A stretch of 12,495 nucleotides of DNA from Gorillibacterium sp. (GTDB lineage: Bacteria; Bacillota; Bacilli; Paenibacillales; NBRC-103111), in NCBI GenBank assembly GCA_014380705.1, contig JACMJI010000242.1:1-12495 (forward strand), written 5' to 3'. The translations under genes and the position numbers were made by a program. Numbering within the stretch: position 1 is the stretch's first letter; every line of letters begins with the position of its first letter. Below the pieces are notes generated by a model. The model did no database searches. It was not told the DNA's origin and saw only the letters and a program-made list of their open reading frames with translations. This document shows, piece after piece, positions 1 to 7,100 of the stretch.

Positions 1-238
1 ACATTTACGGCATCACAAGCCACCTTTAACCGAAGTCATCCATCCCTCCCTCTGCTTTTGAACTACGCCGTCACTGCTCATACTAACTGTGGGTTCTCTT
101 TTAAAATAGGGTAAAAATTCGATATCTCTCACCTTTTGTATCTTTCCAAATATCGATAATACGATTTTGTAACTTTTTTTGATTTTGAGTAGTCGCAGAC
201 CTCCCACACCATCATACATACCGTGCCGACAGACGTTT

Positions 239-252
239 ATCCTAGATAGGAT
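239..252. repeat. Perfect 14-bp dyad upstream of the GGDEF-EAL promoter
   Basis: The sequence ATCCTAGATAGGAT has 6-bp perfect arms around a central GA. It lies about 40 bases upstream of the probable -10 of the GGDEF-EAL gene, a usual place for an activator or repressor site. The arms are too short and the following bases too poor in T for a terminator. No regulator can be named from the sequence. Confidence 0.4.
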
Positions 253-271
253 TCGACTTTTCTGCTTTTTT

Positions 272-307
272 TATAGAATCGTGTTAAGAAATGCTATATA
301 CTAGCAT
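272..307 (+). promoter_or_regulatory. Probable promoter of the GGDEF-EAL gene with a dyad over the -10
   Basis: An extended -10 is visible: TG at 292-293, one base, then TATATA at 295-300. TATACT at 297-302 is an overlapping alternative. The -35 is weak; TATAGA at 272-277 with a 17-bp spacer matches the consensus poorly. The -10 sits inside a perfect 17-bp dyad, ATGCTATATACTAGCAT (291-307), with 6-bp arms and a 5-bp centre. A protein bound there would block polymerase, so the dyad is a candidate operator. This is read from sequence only. Confidence 0.45.
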
Positions 308-341
308 AAAGTAGTAATTATTTTTTTCAGAGGGTGGCTTA

Positions 342-2123
342 ATGAGTTTTAAGAGCGGGAAAGCTTTTTCTCTTGGCCATTTACTTGTGCCTCTGTCATT
401 ATTGGGCCTTTACATGGCGAATTCTTCGCAGCAGAGACCAATGATCCTTCTGGTCACCTTACTTTCTTTGTTATGGTCCTTGTTTTTGGTTTGGCACTCT
501 TTTTATAATTGGAACAAAAATGTTTTTTTCAAAAAAGACTTTTACTGGTTTTTTCTGCTTATGGATTTTGCCATTCTAACAGCCATGTACACGCTTCCCG
601 ACTGGAGCATCATAAAACCCACCTGGCTAGTCTTGTTTTATGTCCCCTTTTATGCCTTTGAACTGGGAGTATCATATGCTGTTTATATGAGTTCATTAGG
701 TATAACTGCATTATTTCTCTTCTATCGTTATCAGGGTTTAACCTTTCAACCGCTTGATACCTTCATCATTCTTATGGGTATGATCGTTCTTGTTTTCTTC
801 ATCGGCTATCGCACGGATAGCTTAAGGCAGCTTGCCTTCACCGATACACTAACGAATCTCCCCAATCGAAGGATGTTCATTGAGCGGTTGCACGATGTGC
901 TTATTGAAGTTGGCAAGAACGACACGCAGGTTGGCGTTCTATTCCTTGATCTTGATCAGTTCAAATACGTTAATGATACGATGGGGCATAGCGTAGGCGA
1001 CAAACTTCTCCTGCTTGTATCAGAGAGAATCAAGACCATTCTACCTAAAGACGCGCTTTTTGCTCGAATGGGCGGAGACGAATTCACCATTCTTTTGCCG
1101 AAAATAAAACTTTCAGATCAAGCGATGAAGCTCTGTTCAGATCTGCTGACTGTTATGAAGAAATCATTTCCGTTAAATAACCAAGAAATTTACGTAACCA
1201 TGAGTATCGGCATCTCCATTAGCCCTGAGGATGGGCTTGACCCCGAATCATTAATGAAGAATGCAGATACCGCCATGTATCGAGCTAAGCAGCAAGGTCG
1301 CAATACGCATACCTTCTATTCACCTGTTATTGACGCAAAAGGGCATCGTCGACTAAAGATGGAAACCATGCTGCGTCATGCTTTAGAGCGAGACGAATTC
1401 GTTCTGCTCTATCAGCCCCGAATGGACCCTCACACAGGTGATCTGGTCTGTGTAGAAGCACTTGTTCGGTGGAGGCATCCTGAACTAGGATTAATTCCCC
1501 CGTCCGAATTCATCCCCCTTGCCGAGGATACCGGACTTATTGTTCCCTTAGGCGAGAAGGTACTGCGGATGGCCTGCATTCAGATGCGCACTTGGATTGA
1601 ACAGGGATTTACTTACTTTCGGGTAAGTGTAAATTTGTCCCCTCTCCAATTCAGGCAAACCGATCTGCCGGAAATCATCTCCACGGTTTTAGCTGACACA
1701 GGACTTGCTGCGAAATGGCTTGAGCTGGAAATTACCGAAAGTGCAGCCATGCAGGATGTTCACTTTGCTGTCTTGATGCTGCAGGTCCTCAAGGAAATGG
1801 ACCTAAAAATATCTATCGATGATTTTGGAACAGGCTACTCTTCACTCAGCTATTTAAAACGACTTCCTATCGATGTAATTAAGATTGACCAATCCTTCAT
1901 CAATGGTATCGAAAAGGGCTCGGATGATGCCGCAATCGTTCACGCTATCATCGTCATGGCTCATACCCTTAAGTTGCATGTTACCGCCGAGGGTGTGGAA
2001 ACCCTGGAGCAATATGAATACTTAAAGGAATTAGATTGCAACGAAATTCAGGGATACTTCATAGGCAGACCTATGGAGTCTGAGGATCTTATAAATTGGC
2101 TAGTAGGGCAGATTGCAGGATAA
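342..2123 (+). CDS. Membrane-bound GGDEF-EAL protein (cyclic-di-GMP synthase/phosphodiesterase)
   Basis: This 593-residue protein should make or break cyclic-di-GMP at the inner face of the membrane. The first 160 or so residues are very hydrophobic and fit about six membrane helices (roughly 8-27, 34-56, 69-84, 90-110, 112-128 and 138-156), with no recognisable periplasmic sensor domain. The GGDEF domain runs from about 164 to 325. It opens with FTDTLTNLPNRR and has an intact GGDEF at 244-248. The usual RxxD product-inhibition site before GGDEF is not present. The EAL domain runs from about 345 to 590 with EAL at 372-374, NLSPLQF, EITES, DDFGTGYSS at 493-501, KIDQSF, EGVE at 550-553 and QGYF at 570, so the known metal and substrate residues are kept. 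Both activities are possible; the net direction cannot be told. The ATG follows GAGGGTGG at a good distance. The gene appears to be transcribed alone and ends before a strong terminator. Confidence 0.93.
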   Translation: MSFKSGKAFSLGHLLVPLSLLGLYMANSSQQRPMILLVTLLSLLWSLFLVWHSFYNWNKNVFFKKDFYWFFLLMDFAILTAMYTLPDWSIIKPTWLVLFYVPFYAFELGVSYAVYMSSLGITALFLFYRYQGLTFQPLDTFIILMGMIVLVFFIGYRTDSLRQLAFTDTLTNLPNRRMFIERLHDVLIEVGKNDTQVGVLFLDLDQFKYVNDTMGHSVGDKLLLLVSERIKTILPKDALFARMGGDEFTILLPKIKLSDQAMKLCSDLLTVMKKSFPLNNQEIYVTMSIGISISPEDGLDPESLMKNADTAMYRAKQQGRNTHTFYSPVIDAKGHRRLKMETMLRHALERDEFVLLYQPRMDPHTGDLVCVEALVRWRHPELGLIPPSEFIPLAEDTGLIVPLGEKVLRMACIQMRTWIEQGFTYFRVSVNLSPLQFRQTDLPEIISTVLADTGLAAKWLELEITESAAMQDVHFAVLMLQVLKEMDLKISIDDFGTGYSSLSYLKRLPIDVIKIDQSFINGIEKGSDDAAIVHAIIVMAHTLKLHVTAEGVETLEQYEYLKELDCNEIQGYFIGRPMESEDLINWLVGQIAG

Positions 2124-2205
2124 GGAATTCCGAAAACAATCCCATATTGGAAAACTCATATTAGAAATCCCAAGAATACATAAACGTCATCAGCATTCAT
2201 TACAG

Positions 2206-2247
2206 AAAAAAGGCAGTACCCCAGTCAATGTGGTAATGCCTTTTTTT
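2206..2247 (+). terminator. Hairpin terminator after the GGDEF-EAL gene, probably bidirectional
   Basis: The 5' arm (2206-2220) is a run of A followed by GGCAGTACC. The 3' arm (2232-2246) is GGTAATGCC followed by a run of T, around an 11-base loop. Fifteen positions pair with one G/A mismatch. The T run ends at 2247. Because A's precede the stem, the minus-strand transcript also has a GC-rich stem followed by T's, so it can stop serS transcripts arriving from the other side as well. Confidence 0.85.
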
Positions 2248-2365
2248 ATTGTTGTAGATTAGCTAGTTACACCAGAATGAGTCTGCTTCAGCCCGAAACA
2301 TACAAAAAGCGATTTGTTCAGCCATGTTCAGCTCTACCTAGACTATAAATTCCACCCAACCCGCC

Positions 2366-2389
2366 AAAAAAGCTCATTCCAGCAGGAAT
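2366..2389 (-). terminator. Weak hairpin 3' of serS
   Basis: On the minus strand, about 40 bases past the serS stop, ATTCC-TGCT-GGAAT forms a 5-bp hairpin. It is followed after four bases by six T's (2371 down to 2366). The stem is short and AT-containing and the T run is not directly adjacent, so it may be only a weak terminator. The stronger hairpin at 2206-2247 would catch read-through. The rest of 2248-2429 shows only two close copies of TGTTCAGC (2315-2322 and 2325-2332) and no gene. Confidence 0.3.
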
Positions 2390-2429
2390 TACCGTTCTGT
2401 AACGAGGAGCAGCTATTTGGTTTTCTACA

Positions 2430-3719
2430 TTAATTCACATCTTTTGGAACGAGCAGAACCTTGCCATACATATATTTTTGTAAAGCTGCAGGAATTCGGA
2501 TCGATCCATCTGCGTTCTGATGATTTTCCAGCAGCGGGATTAAGATGCGCGGCGATGCAACAGCTGTGTTGTTGAGTGTGTGACAGAACCTAAGCTGTCC
2601 CTCCGGATCACGATAGCGAATATTTGAGCGTCTAGCTTGAAAATCTCCTAAATTTGACGAGGAGTGGGTCTCCCCATAGGCTTGCCGACTCGGCATCCAG
2701 GTCTCAATGTCGTATTGTTTATAGGTTTTCTGCGACATATCACCCGCACATACGGCAACAACACGGTACGGCAGCTCAAGCAGTTGAAGCATATCCTCTG
2801 CATTTTGCGTAAGCTCCTGCAGCATGCGCTCTGATAGCTCATAATTGTTCTCACATAAAATCACCTGCTCCACCTTAGCAAATTGATGCACGCGATATAG
2901 CCCCCGAACGTCGCGACCCGTTGAACCAACCTCACTGCGAAAACACGATGACACAGCGGCAAGCTTAATCGGATGACGAGCGTCGACGATTTCCTGACCA
3001 TAATACGATATAAGTGGAACCTCCGAGGTTCCCACAAGCCACTTGTCCTCCTGTGCAACCTCATAGGTTTGATCTGCTCCAAGCGGGAAGAATCCCGTAT
3101 TCACAAGCGCTTCTTCCCTTGCCATCAGAGGAACATCTAGAAAGGTAAAGCCTCTTGTGAGCAATAGGTCCACGGCTAATTGCTGAACGGCTCGATGCAG
3201 CAGTACCCCTGCTCCTTTGAGGTAATAGTTGCGGGTTCCAGCTACCTTCACGCCTCTGGCTAGATCGAGCAGATCGTGCATTTCTCCAAGCGTTACATGA
3301 TCCTTTGGTTCGTAATCAAAGCTTGGGATCTCTCCGAAACGCCGAACCTCCACATTATCCGCATCCGATCTGCCGGGCGGTGTATCCGGCGACACTGGAT
3401 TTGGAGCAAGCAGCAGCATTCGTTCCAGCTCCCGCTCAACAATAACCAATTCTTCCTCAAGCCGAATAAGTTCACGGTTATTGATCTTCACTTGTTCTCT
3501 TAAAACATCTGCTTCCTGTGTGTTTCCCAACCGAATGAGCTTACTGATGCTATCGCTTGTTTCATTACGGACTTGCCTGTGGTTCTCCACTTCTTGCAGG
3601 AGCTCGCGTTTACGAGCATCTTGCGTTAATAGTGCATGAACCGAGAAATGGATTCCCTTCTGATCTGCTGCCTGCTGAATGTTCTCTGGCTGCTGGCGGA
3701 TGGTTTTCATGTCGAGCAT
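2430..3719 (-). CDS. serS: Seryl-tRNA synthetase (possibly a second, divergent copy)
   Basis: This 429-residue class II synthetase charges tRNA-Ser with serine in the cytoplasm. It starts MLDMKTIRQQPENIQ, the usual SerRS opening. A predicted helical arm at about 28-105 binds the tRNA long variable arm. Then come NVEVRRFGE, the serine-binding TSE at 231-233, motif 2 starting FRSE at 260 and continuing GRDVRGLYRVHQF, and motif 3 with SNLGDFQARR around N356. Near the C-terminus HTLNNTAVASPR (from 380) replaces the common bacterial HTLNGSGLAVGR and is nearer to organellar types, which suggests a divergent branch. I place the start at 3719: GAGGAG (3734-3729) lies nine bases before this ATG, while a longer in-frame reading to 3821 runs through the T-box terminator and cannot be real. 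The family is sure; the status as a second copy is inference. Confidence 0.93.
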   Translation of the reverse strand: MLDMKTIRQQPENIQQAADQKGIHFSVHALLTQDARKRELLQEVENHRQVRNETSDSISKLIRLGNTQEADVLREQVKINNRELIRLEEELVIVERELERMLLLAPNPVSPDTPPGRSDADNVEVRRFGEIPSFDYEPKDHVTLGEMHDLLDLARGVKVAGTRNYYLKGAGVLLHRAVQQLAVDLLLTRGFTFLDVPLMAREEALVNTGFFPLGADQTYEVAQEDKWLVGTSEVPLISYYGQEIVDARHPIKLAAVSSCFRSEVGSTGRDVRGLYRVHQFAKVEQVILCENNYELSERMLQELTQNAEDMLQLLELPYRVVAVCAGDMSQKTYKQYDIETWMPSRQAYGETHSSSNLGDFQARRSNIRYRDPEGQLRFCHTLNNTAVASPRILIPLLENHQNADGSIRIPAALQKYMYGKVLLVPKDVN

Positions 3720-3763
3720 CTGGCCACACTCCTCATTCAAATTGATTAATGGTGAAGCAAAAA

Positions 3764-3981
3764 ACGCAAAAAACGCCCTCATCCGTTTGGGACGAGGAGC
3801 GTTGCTCGCGGTGCCACCCAACTTGAACGAATCGGTAAACGATTCGAACCTCTTGGTTCCGCGATAACGGGCGGGCCGGTTAACTTAAGAGAAGAATGTA
3901 CAAAAAGCACAAGCTCACTTTGGCGAAAACACCTCCGAGTTGGATACTCATCATCGGCAAATCATCCGTTTTCAATTGTTT
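3764..3981 (-). promoter_or_regulatory. T-box leader of serS (tRNA-Ser sensing)
   Basis: The transcript leader holds the hallmark T-box sequence GGGTGGCACCGCG (3819 down to 3807), which pairs with the free acceptor end of uncharged tRNA. The antiterminator (3821 to 3787) pairs TTGGG with CCCAA and CGAG with CTCG. It competes with the terminator at 3768-3802. Upstream are a perfect 7-bp hairpin (CGAATCG arms, 3828-3846), a small GAACC/GGTTC hairpin (3846-3859) and a stem III-like CCCGTTATCGCGG. An AGTA like that of the Stem I S-turn lies at 3948-3945. I could not fold Stem I with confidence. AGC at 3915-3913 is only one possible serine specifier codon. The downstream synthetase makes tRNA-Ser the expected ligand. 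Confidence 0.9.
3768..3802 (-). terminator. T-box attenuator terminator of serS
   Basis: On the minus strand ACGC and CCTCGTC (with one bulged T) pair with GATGAGG and GCGT around the loop CCAAACG. Six T's follow directly (3773 down to 3768), and a second T6 lies at 3764-3759. The 5' arm shares CTCGTC with the antiterminator, so the two structures exclude each other as expected for a T-box switch. Confidence 0.88.
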
Positions 3982-3987
3982 CCAAGT

Positions 3988-4016
3988 AGTATACCCGACA
4001 TTATTCCTTTAGTCCA
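3988..4016 (-). promoter_or_regulatory. Promoter of serS
   Basis: TGGACT (4016-4011) and TATACT (3993-3988) are separated by 17 bp and match four of six and five of six consensus bases for the housekeeping sigma factor. The start would be near 3981, just before the T-box leader. It lies downstream of the addA stop, so serS has its own promoter. A second TATACT at about 4035-4030 has no usable -35. Confidence 0.7.
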
Positions 4017-4020
4017 GAAA

Positions 4021-4058
4021 TTAGTCGAGTATAACCGGCAATCGGGAGTCTCGGCTAA
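4021..4058 (-). terminator. Imperfect hairpin between addA and the serS promoter
   Basis: The 9-base arms TTAGCCGAG and CTCGACTAA (minus strand) pair except for one C/A position, around a 20-base loop with an inner CCG/CGG. Only TTT follows, so it is at best a weak terminator for the addBA transcript. Read on the plus strand the mismatch becomes a G-U pair and the stem is complete. No better addBA terminator is visible before the serS promoter. Confidence 0.35.
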
Positions 4059-4104
4059 ATTTATTAGATACATGTAACGAGCAAAGAAACTTAGATTCTG
4101 TTGT

Positions 4105-7100
4105 TCAACGGTATCCGTCCGCGCTCATCTCAACGATTTCTCCGCTCTCAAAGAAGTACAGATAAACCCCAGCAGGACTCCGCTTCCAAATATCCCTCAC
4201 TGCACGAACATAGAGATCAAGCTGTGTTTGATAACGGGCGGCACGCAAAACAGCCGAAGTCCCCTGCAGATTGTCCGTCTTATAGTCCAAGAGCACAAGC
4301 CCTTCCGCATCCTCGAATAAACAATCAACAATACCCTGGACAAGGACAGATTCGTCTCCCTCGCTGCCCTTCAGCTCCTGATAGATCTCTTTGGCAGCCA
4401 GCTTGTAACTAAACGGTACCTCCCGCAGCTTGCGGTCTGCAAATAATAACCTACTACCCAGATCTGTCTCAAAAAAGGCATAGATCTGAGCAGCCTTAAC
4501 TGCTGCAGCCTGCTCGGGCAGGAGTATCCTCTGCGAAACCATCTCTTCTATTGTATCCACGACAGTCTGCTCTGTAAGACCCGGGTTAAGCTCCAGCCGT
4601 TGCAGGACAGCATGATACACCGTCCCTCTCTCTGAGGCGTTTATTTGACGAGTCTCGATAAAGCGGGGTCTACGAAACGTCATTCTCGTCGCCTCTGTTG
4701 TTCCTGGTATCACTCGGGGGGCTTCTTCCGTAAGCTCATCCCCAAAAGCAGGATTATACCCATTACGCTCACTTAGTCGTTTGATTTCCGAGACGGTCGT
4801 TTTGGTAATGATATTCGGCGCTTGGGGATAAGGATAGCTCCAGGATAGCTTACGTTCAACCGCATCCTTGAAGCTGGAAGTTAGCGTAATTGGACGCAGT
4901 TCTTTGAGTGCTTCCAGGCGAGCTGCATCCGGCGCTGAATGCTCGGAGAGCATGGCGGGGTCCGCTGTAAAAGCGCCTGCCGGATGGATCGAAATGCTCC
5001 AGCGTGATGCGTCGTATGCCTCTTTAGCTGACGACGAGTCTCCTAGCACCTCACCTGTTTTCCCTTTTCCAGCTGCCTGCCGTAACACCTCTGCATCTGG
5101 ATGGCGGTATAGAGCGGGACCAATCCAGTCCAGGTAACAAGCAGCACCTGCCAACTCGTAATCCGGCAAAGTTGTTGTCGCGGACACAGCAGCACGCTCC
5201 CAGTTCGTCGCTTGTTTTGCTGCGTCTTTGACCGTCCCAACAAGAATTAGCTTTTCCCGCGCACGAGTTAAAGCGACATAAAGCACTCGCATCTCCTCAG
5301 CTAGCAGCTCCAACTTTAACCGCCGTCGAATGGCCAGCGAAGGCAAGGAAGGATAGGCTAAACGAAGCTGCGTGTCGATGTACTTCGGCCCAAAGCCTAA
5401 ATCCTTATGGATCAAGAAGGAGCCGTAAAGATCTTGACGGTTAAATAGCTTGCTTAAACCAGCGACAAAGACAACCGGAAACTCCAGCCCTTTGCTTTTG
5501 TGGATCGTCATGACCCGAACAACGTTCTCTTGTTCCCCTAAAGCCTTCGCCGTTCCTAGATCACCACCGGTTTCCCGCATTCGAGCGATGAATCGCAGAA
5601 AACGGAATACACCCCGAAAGGAAGTCGCTTCATATTGTCTGGCACGATCGTGCAAGGCACGTAAATTTGCCTGCCGCTGCATGCCTCCTGTCAGACCTCC
5701 GACAAAATCATAATACAACGTATCCCGATAGATTAATCGGATTAGATCAGCTACCGTCTCCTTGCGAGCTTCCTCCCGCCACTTTCCCAATTGAGCAAGA
5801 AAATGCCGAAGTTTTTCAGTCAGTCTGTTGTGAAATGCTATGTCCTTGCCACCATTTAATTCCTCCGGGGTAATGTCTAGTGCAGCAGCCGTTTCATCGA
5901 GTACAATTTCGTCTCGTGCAATATTCGGTCGCACCCTTTCGCTGTCAGCCCCCATTAAGCCTAGGAAGGGCTCATGCGCGGTTGGAGAATAGACCTGCTG
6001 ATCGCGACGCATATAGGTGAGAATAGCATCATAGAACGCTCCAGCCTTGAGTGTTACCCGAACTTGTGCCAGTTCCTCTGCTGTCAGTCCAACGATTGGG
6101 GAACGCAGCACGCCTGCTAACGGAATATCCTGATAGGGATTATCGATTACCTTCAGGAGTGAAAGGACAACCTCGACTTCTATCGCTGCAAAATAGCCTG
6201 TATTCAGCTCCGCATAGACAGGGATTCCTTGTTTTTTCATTTCCTCCATGAACACAGGTGACCAGCTCTGTGTAGCTCGAAGAAGAATGACGATGTCACG
6301 ATAAGCGAGCGGGCGAACGGGAACGCCACCTTTTCCTGTCACAGAAAAAGCATGCGTGCTGGCATCTCCCATCAGCTTATGGATGCGGTCTGCAATGAAC
6401 CGTGCTTCCAAGCGAGCGGTTTCCGCCTCCTGACGATCATCGAGCATGCCCGTCTCTGCTTCCTTTTCGTCCCCATCCGCTTCTATGCTGTCCTCTTCCC
6501 TAGCTGCACCTTGGGAAATATAGTCTGGATCTTCTGAACCCAATAATCCGTCCTCATCCGTTTGTGAATCATCGATGCTTTTATCAATGATGGCGAGCTC
6601 CACACGATGATCCTCATCTAATTCGGGATAGATGGCTCCACAAACGAGCTCAGCACTCCTATCGTAGTGAATTTCCCCTACAGATTCCTCCATAATCTGA
6701 CGGAACAGATAGTTAACTCCATCGACAACCTGACGCCGACTGCGAAAATTTCGTGCCAGATCAATCCTTCGCCCCTCAGCTGGCCCGACACCCGTGTACC
6801 TATGTACCGGTTGTTCCAATAGCTGTTCTTCACGACAAGGCGTAGAATCATCCTGTCGATAGGCCTTATATTTACTCAGAAAAAGACCAGGCTCCGCAAG
6901 GCGAAAACGATAGATGCTCTGTTTAACATCTCCAACCATAAAGCGATTTCCCTTGCCTGTCCTAGCAATTAAGCCAACGATCGCTTCTTGTACCCGGTTC
7001 GTGTCCTGATACTCATCCAACAGCACTTCCTCGTAATGCTCCCGGTATTCCATAGCAGCAAGCGAGGGCTGATGGACTCCTTGCTCGTCCATTTCAATGC

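Larger units (their letters stand above)
1..341. other. Intergenic stretch without a convincing gene
   Basis: This AT-rich stretch lies upstream of the GGDEF-EAL gene. A 68-codon open frame exists on the minus strand (219 down to 13), but it has no ribosome site before its ATG and matches no family I recognise, so I do not call it a gene. The supported content is a perfect dyad at 239-252, a probable promoter near 272-302 with a second dyad over its -10 region, and the ribosome site of the downstream gene at about 330-337. No terminator hairpin for a gene lying further left is visible. Confidence 0.5.

Noticed and set aside
13..219. 68-codon minus-strand frame at the left edge
   Set aside because: There is no ribosome site before the ATG; the GGGAGG inside the frame has no start codon after it. 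The protein matches no family I know.
4101..4412. 103-codon plus-strand frame opposite the addA 3' end
   Set aside because: It overlaps the AddA nuclease domain in antisense, and its translation looks random.
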